Position numbers and translations under genes: made by a program. Of a stretch of 25,101 nucleotides of DNA, positions 1-7,759 are shown piece after piece. The stretch's first letter is position 1; every line of letters starts with the position of its first letter. The notes beneath the pieces were generated by a model. That model was not told the DNA's origin. It saw only the letters and a list, made by a program, of their open reading frames with translations, and made no database searches. Origin of the DNA: a virus; the IMG/VR virus record IMGVR_UViG_3300046003_005598, positions 1-25,101 of that record; one strand, given 5' to 3'.

Positions 1-548
1 AGAGCAGTTTCAGATTGAGGTTCTAAATTTTCTACCATTTCTAACATCTGAACATCTAAGTTTAACTTCACCTCATCACTTAATAATACTCCTCCTGTGT
101 CAAGAGTCGCGTTCCAAGTAAGATCATAATCTGAACGATTAATTACTCCGCTAATTTCAAATCCGTGTTTTGTGTTACCCCAAGGATCCGTATTTTTACC
201 ATTGTATTCGATGTCCAACTCAATTTCTTTTGTTGTATCTTTGATTGTCATTTCACCTTTCATCTTTCCATTGTCAAGATTAACGTAAGTTGATTCAAAA
301 TACATTTTAGGGAACCTCTCCGTGTTGAAGAAATCTTCATTGTTAAGGTGTTTATCTCTATCTGTGTTACCAGTAGAAATTGATTTAACTTCAGCCTCAA
401 ATCTAACCTCAGCATCTGACATATCATCCATAGTGTATTTCATTCCACCTGAATAATCAGTTAATGTTCCTTTAACATTTGATACCATCAAGTGTTTAAT
501 TTTAAATCCCAAGTCAGAGTGAGATGGGTCAATTACTAATTGTTTCAT
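1..548 (-). CDS. YceI-like lipid-binding family protein (partial, C-terminus beyond window)
   Basis: I translated this gene directly from the minus strand. It starts at the ATG at 548 and stays open through position 1, giving at least 182 residues. The start reads MKQLVIDPSHSDLGFKIKH, which matches the YceI N-terminus (D..HS..GF..KH), followed by V.GT..DYSGG. A 'STGNTDRDKHLNNEDFF' block and 'FPKMYFEST' match the family's T..RD.HL...DFF...FP...F.S core. Near the end comes 'GFEISGVINRSDYDLTWN'. YceI proteins are lipocalin-like barrels that bind isoprenoid lipids and are usually periplasmic. Here the protein begins at the first strand with no signal peptide, so a cytoplasmic location is likely. 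The leader upstream is A-rich with no Shine-Dalgarno sequence. The family call is fairly secure; its role in a phage is unknown. Confidence 0.85.
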   Translation of the reverse strand, partial: MKQLVIDPSHSDLGFKIKHLMVSNVKGTLTDYSGGMKYTMDDMSDAEVRFEAEVKSISTGNTDRDKHLNNEDFFNTERFPKMYFESTYVNLDNGKMKGEMTIKDTTKEIELDIEYNGKNTDPWGNTKHGFEISGVINRSDYDLTWNATLDTGGVLLSDEVKLNLDVQMLEMVENLEPQSETA

Positions 549-559
549 TTTTATATTTA

Positions 560-583
560 TTTTGGTTTATTTTCTTACCAAAA
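560..583 (-). promoter_or_regulatory. Possible hairpin in the leader of the YceI-like gene
   Basis: TTTTGGT at 560-566 and ACCAAAA at 577-583 form a perfect 7-bp inverted repeat around a 10-nt loop. It begins 12 bases upstream of the YceI-like ATG, in the only sizeable gap between that gene and its upstream neighbour. No clean U-tract follows in the leftward direction, so it is not a convincing terminator. It could be a leader structure or chance in AT-rich DNA. Confidence 0.25.
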
Positions 584-631
584 CATAATCCTTTTATCGG
601 GACTTGTAAATTAAAAATGTCTTGATTTATG

Positions 632-1270
632 TTAAGATTTTAAGTTAAACCTAGTTGCGTAATATGTAGCGGTATCACTATAGTAGTCCTGTAAAAGTGG
701 ATATTCATTAATCACATCGTCTATGTTAGAGTACAAACGCTCTGACTCCCAATACGTTTCTTTCTCTTCTAAAAAATCGTAATATTTTTCCACAGCTTCA
801 CCAACATTTTCCTCTTTACCGTTAACGGATGCTCTTAATGGTTTAAATATATTTTTTATTGAGTAATTATCAAATTCCCAATCAGTGTTAAATCCTTCAG
901 AAACCCCATAAATCTTAACCTCACTATATTTGTCGGGATAATGAAAAGTTATAACGGAAATATTATTTAATACATTTTGTATTTTTTCGGTTACCTCTTC
1001 ACTCAAATATAACCCATTATCAATGTCTTCGTTATGAATCATAGGTTTTAATTTTTGATTTATATAATCCCCAAATTCATCCAACACACCTTCAAGTTTA
1101 TAAAATAATATTGGTCTAAAATATGGCACATCGTTTGGATTTTGAGCCCTAAAATAAACATATTCATTTTTTTCGGACACTTTTACTGGTGTGAGTATCA
1201 TCCCATCAACATCAATGGTGCCACCTTCAAACTTTTTTAATAAACTTAATATTTTTTTATCGTTCATCAT
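632..1270 (-). CDS. Hypothetical protein, 212 aa
   Basis: I do not recognise this family. The protein is acidic, rich in aromatic residues (Y, F, W), and has no signal peptide, membrane segment or metal-binding motif. The N-terminal third (KKFEGGTIDVDGMILTPVKV) looks like mixed helix and strand, and the C-terminal part is helical. It starts with ATGATG, whose first ATG overlaps the TGA stop of the upstream lysozyme gene (ATGA junction), so the two are probably translationally coupled and share an mRNA. Whether it assists the lysozyme cannot be told. The gap of about 80 bases to the YceI-like gene suggests that gene may be expressed partly on its own. Confidence 0.75.
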   Translation of the reverse strand: MMNDKKILSLLKKFEGGTIDVDGMILTPVKVSEKNEYVYFRAQNPNDVPYFRPILFYKLEGVLDEFGDYINQKLKPMIHNEDIDNGLYLSEEVTEKIQNVLNNISVITFHYPDKYSEVKIYGVSEGFNTDWEFDNYSIKNIFKPLRASVNGKEENVGEAVEKYYDFLEEKETYWESERLYSNIDDVINEYPLLQDYYSDTATYYATRFNLKS

Positions 1271-2178
1271 ACAAACATATTATATTCATTATTCCTTCTC
1301 ACCTCAAGGCCAGGGAATTTATCAAACATATGTGAACTTGTCTGAAGGATCAATTCTTTGGCTCCTTCTAAATCACCTCTTTTAACCGCTTGTATGAAAT
1401 CACTTTTCCTAATTCCACTACCCATATTGTATGCCATTGACACCATCGCATCATACATACCTTGCGTTATTTTTGTTTTAATACCTTTTTTCTCCCAATC
1501 ATCTAAAATTTTATTTATGATACCTTCAGCTTCAATGATATCATTTTTAAGTAATGTTTCAGCATTTTTTTTGGTTATTGCAGTTTGACCTGGTACGATA
1601 TCATTGTAGTTAGGTAAGAATTCATAACCCTCATCTTCACCTGGAAATATTGCGTGACCATATCCTATTGTATATGCTCCGTCACCAATGTCGTATGCTG
1701 TTAAAATCGGTTCGCCTTTATGTCTAACAGACCCTTCCTCTCTTTTTAAATGGTTAAAGATCCCTTCAGAAGATTTTCGAATCCTTGGGATCTCCATAGA
1801 TTTAAAAATCTTCTTCTCTGTTTTAACAACATTCTGTAATGGTGTTTCTAAGTAATTGTTGATTTGGTTTAACGATAATAACCCTAAGAAAGAATATAGA
1901 ACATATTTTAATATTCTTTTTTTTAAATCACTTGGTAGGTTTTTAATCTTTTCTTTTAAGTTGGATAGATATTCTTTTGCGTCTTCTTTGGTCTTAACCC
2001 ATAGTTTTGAAAGGTCTAACTCATTTTTAACTTCAGTGAAATCCCACTCCATATCGGGTTGTCTTTCTTCATCTTCAGTAAGGATGGAAAGTTTAAATAC
2101 CATCTCCTCAAGTACTTGATTATAATTTAATCGAGATTGTATGATCTTATATTGTTGCTCAGTTATTGATAATTTCAT
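1267..2178 (-). CDS. GH24 (T4-type) lysozyme with long N-terminal extension
   Basis: Muramidase of the T4 lysozyme type, which cuts the MurNAc-GlcNAc bond of peptidoglycan. The catalytic domain fills roughly residues 145-303. It shows the expected E-D-T arrangement: the Glu in LKREEG, the Asp in YDIGDG and the Thr in YTIGYGH. The closing 'GLEVRRNNE' resembles the GL.RRR..E end of the family. T4 lysozyme has 164 residues; this protein has 303. The extra N-terminal half begins MKLSITEQQ, the same short leader seen on four proteins at 7120-8675, and has a hydrophobic stretch (about residues 95-118, KYVLYSFLGLLSL) that may be a membrane segment. An in-frame TTG at 2196 would add six residues; I chose the ATG at 2178 because it gives the shared leader. 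It may be a virion-borne or membrane-tethered lysozyme rather than the main endolysin. Confidence 0.88.
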   Translation of the reverse strand: MKLSITEQQYKIIQSRLNYNQVLEEMVFKLSILTEDEERQPDMEWDFTEVKNELDLSKLWVKTKEDAKEYLSNLKEKIKNLPSDLKKRILKYVLYSFLGLLSLNQINNYLETPLQNVVKTEKKIFKSMEIPRIRKSSEGIFNHLKREEGSVRHKGEPILTAYDIGDGAYTIGYGHAIFPGEDEGYEFLPNYNDIVPGQTAITKKNAETLLKNDIIEAEGIINKILDDWEKKGIKTKITQGMYDAMVSMAYNMGSGIRKSDFIQAVKRGDLEGAKELILQTSSHMFDKFPGLEVRRNNEYNMFV

Positions 2179-2196
2179 ATTAATAAATATAATCAA

Positions 2197-2556
2197 TTAC
2201 TGTTCAAAAGTAATTTTTGAAATTTGTATATCCTTAATGTTAAAATAAACTAGTTCATTTAAAAGATCCGTTATATTTTGGTAGTTTCTAATTCGTTTAT
2301 TTGCGTGGATGTTATTTCTTCTATTAAAGTAAGTGTAGTAGTATTCATTAAGTTTAACAGTAACGTCCACCTCGTAAACACATTTATCAGAGTAATATAA
2401 GTTTTGATATTTTCGAATATTAACTACCTTGATGGTACAATCATTAGGTCTTTGGAATCTTCCTTGGAATTCAATTCCTTTTTTCTTAATTAATTTTTTA
2501 ACAAACTTAATATCCGTACATTTAATTGCTCTCCCTATTTTTAAGCTGTGTTCCAT
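2197..2556 (-). CDS. Hypothetical protein, 119 aa
   Basis: I do not recognise this small, strongly basic protein. It is rich in Lys, Arg, Asn and Tyr (for example LIKKKGIEFQGRFQRP and YYYTYFNRRNN), with alternating short strands and no signal peptide or membrane segment. The charge would suit nucleic-acid binding, but no motif proves this. It lies directly upstream of the lysozyme gene with almost no gap. Just before its ATG the minus strand reads TATATTTG, which fits the Bacteroidota -7 box TAnnTTTG. The transcript would then be nearly leaderless, so this promoter is only a weak suggestion. Confidence 0.7.
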   Translation of the reverse strand: MEHSLKIGRAIKCTDIKFVKKLIKKKGIEFQGRFQRPNDCTIKVVNIRKYQNLYYSDKCVYEVDVTVKLNEYYYTYFNRRNNIHANKRIRNYQNITDLLNELVYFNIKDIQISKITFEQ

Positions 2557-2587
2557 AGAACAAATATAGTTAATTTTTTAAAATCAA

Positions 2588-3547
2588 CTATCTTCTTCCA
2601 TAATTTTTTTTGAGGTTTTCTAATTTGGCCTTTTTCAGGGCATTATTTAAAGTATTCGTTGTTTGGGTATTACTATTCTGATTCACCCTATTATAATCAA
2701 TCACCTTAACTTCTTTTGGTTTAACTTCTTTTGGTAGGTTTTGGAAGATTGTTTCTAATAATCGGTGCTTCTTATCTTTTAGATCTTTTATCAGATCAAC
2801 TTCATTTTGTTCTATCACAGAAATTGATTCTGACCACTCAATCGTAGTATTATCCAACATTTGGTAGTCAGCCTTCTCTAATATCGTCAATGGACCGAAA
2901 TTAGTTTTATTTTTTGACATTCTAAAATATTTACCTCGTATTTGGGAGGCATACCCCGTTTCATTACTTAATGTTAAACTTTTTGGGTGTAGTCGTCTAT
3001 GAAATAATATATTACTTGTTAAATTAATTTTTCTTTTCATCCTATATAATCTACCCATAAAATCCGAATCAGCAGCACATCTCCAACCCTCAAATCCATT
3101 CATTGCAAGAAATAAGTTCTTTCTTATTGCGAATACTCCTTCCCCGTAAAGCCCCTTTTCGTCTTTATAATCCCTACCAAAATTATTATCTCTAAAGTTT
3201 ATAAATTTGGGTTTGACACATTCATATTTTAAGGTCAAACTATTTAATTCAGATAAACAACTTTCCGTCATAACATCATCGGAATCAAAGAAAAATAAAT
3301 TATCATATTTTGATATTTCAGACAAAGTATTTTTTATCTTATATGGTCCAACATTTTCCAAAAAGAAAAAAAAGAAGAAATTAGGTGGGAAGGTTTTATC
3401 TTTAATATATTCTTTTGTTTTTTCGCAATTATCAATACCTACTAAAACCTCAAAGGGGAAGTTAGCTTGATTTTTTTTAATTGAGTCGAATAGTTCATCC
3501 AAAAAATCCACATTATCATATGTAGGTATAATTACACTTAAACTCAT
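2588..3547 (-). CDS. Glycosyltransferase family 2-like protein, 319 aa
   Basis: GT-A fold glycosyltransferase of the GT2 type, which transfers a sugar from a nucleotide donor. The start MSLSVIIPTYDNVDFLDEL is the classic first strand and helix of GT2 enzymes. FFFDSDDV near residue 90 is the metal-binding DxD region. A later GFEGWRCAADSDFMGRLY block matches the acceptor/catalytic segment. After about residue 250 the protein becomes a charged, low-complexity tail (QNSNTQTTNTL) ending KKNYGRR. A run of six Phe (residues about 59-64) is coded by a pyrimidine-rich tract at about 3364-3380; the frame continues correctly on both sides. The ATG overlaps the stop of the next upstream glycosyltransferase gene. 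Donor and acceptor are unknown. Confidence 0.85.
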   Translation of the reverse strand: MSLSVIIPTYDNVDFLDELFDSIKKNQANFPFEVLVGIDNCEKTKEYIKDKTFPPNFFFFFFLENVGPYKIKNTLSEISKYDNLFFFDSDDVMTESCLSELNSLTLKYECVKPKFINFRDNNFGRDYKDEKGLYGEGVFAIRKNLFLAMNGFEGWRCAADSDFMGRLYRMKRKINLTSNILFHRRLHPKSLTLSNETGYASQIRGKYFRMSKNKTNFGPLTILEKADYQMLDNTTIEWSESISVIEQNEVDLIKDLKDKKHRLLETIFQNLPKEVKPKEVKVIDYNRVNQNSNTQTTNTLNNALKKAKLENLKKNYGRR

Positions 3548-4446
3548 CTACCTCTTTTTTTACCCATTATTTTACTTAACATATGGACATTACCTGAAGG
3601 TCTTGTTTGTTGGGTTTGGACGGGTTTAATCGATTTGGGCGTGGAGTGGTGTTGGTTCCCAAATATTTTGTTTACCATTTCATAATTTAAAGTTTTTTGG
3701 CTCTTTTCTATAGTTTTTTCTATTTTAGTATGAATAGGTGGTGTTTCTATTACCACGTTTACCTCCTTACTTGGGTTAAACAAATCATTTACTATTTTTG
3801 TTTGTATTGTATCTGAGTTAGAATGAGTATCAAATATCGTTGTTGTTTGTGGTTGGTATGTCAAGAAATCTTTCTCGTGAGCAATTGATAATACTTCAAT
3901 ATTATTTTCAATACAATACTTACCAACCCATACGTCTGCCATATTTGGATGTTCAAAATATGTGATTGGTATTTTCATTAAACTTGTATGAAAACACATA
4001 ACACCAGTGCCTCCAAAATGTATAAACGCGTCTCTTTTTTGATGTCTAAGACAATGATAAAATTCAATGTAAGAACTATAAAATGATTTTATTGGTTCTT
4101 TAGAAAACTTTCTTCCGTGTAGGGTTATAACCCTCTTATTTGAAAACTCTTTACACCTTGTGATCATATGGTCAACGTAGTTTGGTGGGTAAATTAAGTC
4201 GTCATCTATTGTAAGGTAATAACCGTCCGAATCAATTAATTTTGCAAACTTTAGTGCGTCCCCATACCTATTATCGGAAAAATATAAGTTTATTTTTTCA
4301 TCTAAAAATTGAGGGGGAATTTCCCCTTCGTGATCATTTAAAAATATATTAATCTCATCACACTGATCATAAATTGAATCGATTGTTTTAACCAAACTAT
4401 CTATTCTTTTGTAAGACGCAACACTAACTATTCTTTTTTCACTCAT
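3544..4446 (-). CDS. GT-A type glycosyltransferase, 300 aa
   Basis: The start MSEKRIVSVASYKRIDSLVKTI, followed by YLTIDDDLIYPPNYV (DDD metal site near residues 90-92), shows a GT-A nucleotide-sugar transferase. HFGGTGVMCFHTSL and HPNMADVWVGKYC resemble the acceptor-side segments of GT2-like enzymes. From about residue 215 the chain turns into a Ser/Thr/Pro/Gln-rich, probably disordered tail that ends in a basic patch (IMGKKRGR). The preceding enzyme in this block ends in a similar way (NYGRR), which suggests a shared tethering or interaction tail rather than a catalytic function. It is coupled by ATGA-type overlaps on both sides. Specific substrate unknown. Confidence 0.8.
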   Translation of the reverse strand: MSEKRIVSVASYKRIDSLVKTIDSIYDQCDEINIFLNDHEGEIPPQFLDEKINLYFSDNRYGDALKFAKLIDSDGYYLTIDDDLIYPPNYVDHMITRCKEFSNKRVITLHGRKFSKEPIKSFYSSYIEFYHCLRHQKRDAFIHFGGTGVMCFHTSLMKIPITYFEHPNMADVWVGKYCIENNIEVLSIAHEKDFLTYQPQTTTIFDTHSNSDTIQTKIVNDLFNPSKEVNVVIETPPIHTKIEKTIEKSQKTLNYEMVNKIFGNQHHSTPKSIKPVQTQQTRPSGNVHMLSKIMGKKRGR

Positions 4447-5141
4447 ATTGTGATTAAATTATTCTTTTTTCTTTCGTTTTTATTCATTTTGGATTCGTGA
4501 ACTCCGTGATACACTAATGATTTTTTTACGTGATACAAAAATTTACCACTACTATTAAGTCTTTGGGTGATTTGATGACCAACACCAGAACTTATTAGCG
4601 GATCATTAATCCATCTTTTTTCGCTAATCGCATTAACCCTATAATCAAGTAATTCAAAGAAATTCTTCTCACATATGAAACATAGGTCATTCCATTGTGT
4701 CCGCAAAACCTCACCTAAATCTTTTGGGTTTTTATAACCCCAATGTGATTTATTAACCCTATCGTCAGTTAATATACTTAAACATATTTTTTTAGTCGAG
4801 TCTATCGATTCGTATAATCTTTTGGTTTCATCAAAAAAGTTATCTACTAAAGAAATATCGTCAGGTAAATAAATAAAATACTTTGAATTTACGTTTTTAA
4901 CAAAACTAAAGGTTGCGTTGTATGTAACGTAATATTTCTTCTTACCCATATTTGGAAACATACCTATTTTAATAACATCTCTTCCTGACAAATCTATTTT
5001 TTCAGTCGACCCATCATCAAAGACCGCAACTAATATTTTATAATCTTTTTTATTACGATCAATATCGTCCAATAACTTATAAAGCATCTCCGATCTATTG
5101 TAGGTTGTAATTAAAACACAAAAATCATATTCCATAATCAT
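4443..5141 (-). CDS. Glycosyltransferase family 2-like protein, 232 aa
   Basis: A compact GT2-like enzyme. The N-terminus has the family signature CVLITTYNRSEMLYKLL, then VAVFDDGSTE (nucleotide-binding DDGS) and FIYLPDDISLV (metal site in the DxD position, PDD, near residue 97). The C-terminal SSGVGHQITQRL and YHGVHESKMN provide His residues near the usual acceptor site. There is no transmembrane segment. Two ATG codons lie close together (5141 and 5135); the first overlaps the stop of the upstream gene in an ATGA junction and is preferred. It forms one operon with the neighbouring glycosyltransferases. Confidence 0.82.
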   Translation of the reverse strand: MIMEYDFCVLITTYNRSEMLYKLLDDIDRNKKDYKILVAVFDDGSTEKIDLSGRDVIKIGMFPNMGKKKYYVTYNATFSFVKNVNSKYFIYLPDDISLVDNFFDETKRLYESIDSTKKICLSILTDDRVNKSHWGYKNPKDLGEVLRTQWNDLCFICEKNFFELLDYRVNAISEKRWINDPLISSGVGHQITQRLNSSGKFLYHVKKSLVYHGVHESKMNKNERKKNNLITI

Positions 5142-5758
5142 ACCCCTAATATTGAATTACATTTATTAATAAAGAATACATCTTTTTTACCGAACCTAGA
5201 TTCAAATGCGTGGTACGTATTGTTACCATATGTTGTTCCATACCCAAAACTATGATTCTCATCAAGTTTAACATTTGGTATTTCAGCGTGATTAGGAAAT
5301 AATAAATTAATTGACATCTCATTTTCCGTCGCAATGTGAGAAAGTTCTCCAGCACAATCCGATCTGTTAGTCGTATTGAAGGATGGTCTCCCTAACTCAT
5401 TATATGTTCTTATACTAAAAACTAAGAATGATGGTGCCGCAAAAATAAATTTGTTATGTGGTGGTTTTAATTTAGAAGCCACTTGAGCATTACCAAATAA
5501 TCCAACGTTATTTTTAGCCCATTCAACTGCAAGTGGTATTATTTTTTTATTTAATGGTATTGCATCAATGTCAAATAAAACAATTATCTCTTCAGGGTCA
5601 TATATGTCTTTCAAATAATTGTCAACCGCATCTCCGTGTGTTGTCCAATTCTCAACCATAATTTGGTTAATTGTGAAACCATATTTATTAAAAACTTTTT
5701 GTTGTAAATCAACAACTAATGGTTTTATCTTTTTATCGTAAAATGTTATAATGTGCAT
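5138..5758 (-). CDS. Putative GT-A-like glycosyltransferase, 206 aa
   Basis: Not a clear match to a named family. The feature that points to a glycosyltransferase is the hydrophobic strand ending in a DxD motif, IIVLFDIDAIPL (near residues 59-70), where GT-A enzymes bind metal and nucleotide sugar. VGLFGNAQVAS and a later ENHSFGYGTTYGNNTYHAFESRFG could hold acceptor-side residues. The protein is small for the fold but complete in its reading frame. It overlaps its upstream partner, the GT9-like gene, through TAATG and its downstream partner through ATGA, so it is translated within the glycosyltransferase block. The context strengthens the call. Confidence 0.6.
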   Translation of the reverse strand: MHIITFYDKKIKPLVVDLQQKVFNKYGFTINQIMVENWTTHGDAVDNYLKDIYDPEEIIVLFDIDAIPLNKKIIPLAVEWAKNNVGLFGNAQVASKLKPPHNKFIFAAPSFLVFSIRTYNELGRPSFNTTNRSDCAGELSHIATENEMSINLLFPNHAEIPNVKLDENHSFGYGTTYGNNTYHAFESRFGKKDVFFINKCNSILGV

Positions 5759-6504
5759 TAACTTAAGTATTCATTAATATCTTTTATCCAACTTTCTTTT
5801 TGGGAGTATCTTGTATTTTTACCGGGGTTTTGATTTTTTATAAATGGAGTATCTTTCCAAAGTATTAAGAGATCTTTATTCATTGCACCAGCACAATGTG
5901 CTAATCCAGTATCGTTAGAAATAATCTTTTTAGCATCTCTCACTAATGATAATGATTTTCGGATATCACCAATTTCAATTCTATCACATATCTTTTCCAT
6001 CCAAGGATTTTGTTTCATATCTGATTCCGATCCCGTGAAATAAATTGGTAAGTTACTATTTTCTTTTATTAGGTCGTATATCTCTTCAGGTACTTCCTTC
6101 TTTCCGTACCATTTTGGTTTCGGATCATTATCGTTAAGTGATAACCCACCCAAACCATTTAATAACAATAAATAATCTCCGTTATTCTTTGGTATTTCAA
6201 TTGCGGGATCAACATATGTGTGGTATTTGTCAGTCCATTTTTCACCAACCATTAATTCAAATGTGTATTCGTAATCTGGAACATTTAGATTAATCATTTT
6301 TGAGGAGAACGTTGGTTCTCTTCGTAATTTACCTACGTGATTCATAAAATCACAATCAATAAAACAATCTTTAACGTAAGGTATTGTGAAAAAAACATCT
6401 ATTTTATGACCTACCTTTTCCGATAACCTTTTTATCCCTGGTGTTAACATTATAAAATTACCTAAAGCATAACCAGCGTTTTGTTCAATTAAAGGCATTC
6501 CCAT
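5758..6504 (-). CDS. GT9 (heptosyltransferase-like) glycosyltransferase, 248 aa
   Basis: A GT-B enzyme related to the ADP-heptose:LPS heptosyltransferases (GT9). The N-terminal GNFIMLTPGIKRLSEKVG matches the 'G(D/N)...TP.l..L...' entry motif. The C-terminal SLVRDAKKIISNDTGLAHCA carries the family hallmark (SNDTG.AH.A) that holds the donor nucleotide. The protein is somewhat shorter than typical bacterial members (about 320-350 aa), mainly in the N-terminal Rossmann half. An in-frame second ATG lies at 6498. The 50 bases upstream are AT-rich and gene-free and may hold a weak promoter. It could add heptose or a related sugar to host LPS or to a phage glycan; the true substrate is unknown. Confidence 0.82.
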   Translation of the reverse strand: MGMPLIEQNAGYALGNFIMLTPGIKRLSEKVGHKIDVFFTIPYVKDCFIDCDFMNHVGKLRREPTFSSKMINLNVPDYEYTFELMVGEKWTDKYHTYVDPAIEIPKNNGDYLLLLNGLGGLSLNDNDPKPKWYGKKEVPEEIYDLIKENSNLPIYFTGSESDMKQNPWMEKICDRIEIGDIRKSLSLVRDAKKIISNDTGLAHCAGAMNKDLLILWKDTPFIKNQNPGKNTRYSQKESWIKDINEYLS

Positions 6505-6554
6505 ATCTTTTTTTATTATAACTATAGGAAAAAATTAATTTTAATAAATTGTTT

Positions 6555-7112
6555 TTAGTGTCTAATGTTATAATAGATCTCAGGTGCAATTATAAAATTG
6601 TTCGTGGTATTTTGTAATTTATCGACAAACTCAAAATCTTCACCATCGTCATTAGTGTCGAATAACATATTAGGTATTGTAGTCTTAAACGATATTGATA
6701 TACCAACTCGGTTTCTAATAAGATTGTTTCTTGAAAGTTCGGGAAATATCTTACCGTCGGTTGTTTTCATTCTCCAAACAACAAAATCATATTGTAAGTA
6801 TTTTTCTACAAGTGTTTTAACATAATCTTCGTGTATTGTATCATCATCATCTAAGAATCCAATCCATTCTGTTTCACACATTTTAATCCCTTCATTTCTA
6901 ACTAACCCAGCATTTCCGTGTCTTTCCCCCTTTACTCCTAACTTTTCTATGTTGAATGTTCGTATTCTTGGGTCATTAAATTCTTTCCCGACAACTCCGT
7001 CGTAAAGAACAAAACAACTCCAATTTGGGTTAGTTTGATTAAGTAAGGATTGGATTGTATTGTCTATTGTGGGTCTATTAATCGATGGTATTATAAATGT
7101 AATTAAATTCAT
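6555..7112 (-). CDS. Short glycosyltransferase family 2 protein, 185 aa
   Basis: A clear GT2 catalytic domain: MNLITFIIPSINRPTIDNTI, then VLYDGV in place of the usual DDGS, a NAGLVRNEGIKM segment that matches 'G...ARN.GI', and EWIGFLDDDDTIHEDYV with the DxD metal site near residues 93-96. The usual acceptor-binding C-terminal part is very reduced; the protein stops shortly after a VVWRMKTTDG strand and a short tail. It may therefore be a minimal or partner-dependent enzyme. It sits at the upstream end of the glycosyltransferase block, seven bases from the zinc-binding gene before it. Confidence 0.85.
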   Translation of the reverse strand: MNLITFIIPSINRPTIDNTIQSLLNQTNPNWSCFVLYDGVVGKEFNDPRIRTFNIEKLGVKGERHGNAGLVRNEGIKMCETEWIGFLDDDDTIHEDYVKTLVEKYLQYDFVVWRMKTTDGKIFPELSRNNLIRNRVGISISFKTTIPNMLFDTNDDGEDFEFVDKLQNTTNNFIIAPEIYYNIRH

Positions 7113-7119
7113 AAATGAC

Positions 7120-7422
7120 TTATTTTTTTCTCCCTTGACAATGAGCCTTCTGACTAAAACCTTTTGGGTTTTTACAATTTATTGATTTTTTATATTTTTC
7201 AGACCATTTTTCCTCAATAGGATCTTTAGATAATTTCTTCTTCCAAAACTTATAAAGATTTTCTTTGTCATATTTTTGTTCCTTCAGGTCCCAACCACAA
7301 TCGTGGCAAAGGTATGGATGTCTATCACCCTCCTCTTTATTCCAAGAGTGTTCACATTTCTCACAAACAATCTCGTCTTTGAATATTCTATCCGCCTGCT
7401 TTTCTGTTAGTATTATTTTCAT
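7120..7422 (-). CDS. Small tagged zinc-binding protein, 100 aa
   Basis: The chosen start, at 7422, gives MKIILTEKQADRIF, the shared leader peptide of this region, and follows the upstream stop directly (TAATATG). A longer frame back to 7440 would overlap the neighbour. Residues about 20-45 hold two CxxC pairs (CEKCEHSW and CHDCGW) that form a zinc ribbon. The C-terminus reads INCKNPKGFSQKAHCQGRKK, which contains two more Cys and a basic end; I recall similar 'NPKGFSQKAHC' tails on small phage proteins, but cannot verify this here. No catalytic function is visible; nucleic-acid or protein binding is plausible. Confidence 0.75.
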   Translation of the reverse strand: MKIILTEKQADRIFKDEIVCEKCEHSWNKEEGDRHPYLCHDCGWDLKEQKYDKENLYKFWKKKLSKDPIEEKWSEKYKKSINCKNPKGFSQKAHCQGRKK

Positions 7423-7423
7423 A

Positions 7424-7759
7424 TTAATCACAATTTCCATCTTCTTCCCATAAATTAACTAAATAATTATAGTACTTATTATTTAGGTATGTTTCAACTT
7501 CTTCTCTAACCTCAATCATTTCATCAGAAGGTTCTCTGTAATCCTCATCATCTTCATCACAATAATTTTCATCACAATAATAAAAACTAATTCCTTGGTT
7601 TATACAAAAATCCGCATATTCTTCACCATCATCAAAATTACAAGGATCTTGTATTTCAGTTTGATACTCAATTATATCACTTATTTTATCAAGTTCCACA
7701 CCTCTTCGTCTGAACCTTAAACTCATCATTTGATTTTCACTTATTATTATTTTCATCAC
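7424..7759 (-). CDS. Small tagged acidic hypothetical protein, 111 aa
   Basis: It begins MMKIIISENQMMSL, a member of the shared leader family (MK-I-I-I-S-E-x-Q). The rest is unrelated to its neighbours: a short basic stretch (RFRRRGVELDK), then a very acidic body with Cys residues (DPCNFDDGEEYADFC and YYCDENYCDEDDED). The four Cys could bind a metal, but spacing does not match a known finger. Its ATGATG start overlaps the stop of the upstream tagged gene. Function unknown. Confidence 0.7.
   Translation of the reverse strand: MMKIIISENQMMSLRFRRRGVELDKISDIIEYQTEIQDPCNFDDGEEYADFCINQGISFYYCDENYCDEDDEDYREPSDEMIEVREEVETYLNNKYYNYLVNLWEEDGNCD

Noticed and set aside
560-583. Hairpin as a terminator for the gene at 632-1270
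   Set aside because: There is no U-tract after it in the leftward direction and the loop is long, so it is kept only as a low-confidence leader structure.
2179-2196. Upstream TTG start adding six residues to the lysozyme
   Set aside because: The ATG at 2178 gives the shared leader peptide and avoids a rare start; the same reasoning was used for the starts at 7422, 8127, 11677, 23252 and 24536.
3360-3385. Frameshift or assembly error at the poly-Phe pyrimidine tract in the first glycosyltransferase gene
   Set aside because: The reading frame has good GT2 motifs both before and after the tract, so the frame is kept; the number of Phe codons might still be off by whole codons.
5146-5355. A separate 69-aa minus-strand gene inside the gene at 5138-5758
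   Set aside because: It is a shadow frame fully inside the DxD-containing gene; its Met- and Leu-rich translation has no domain and no independent start signal.
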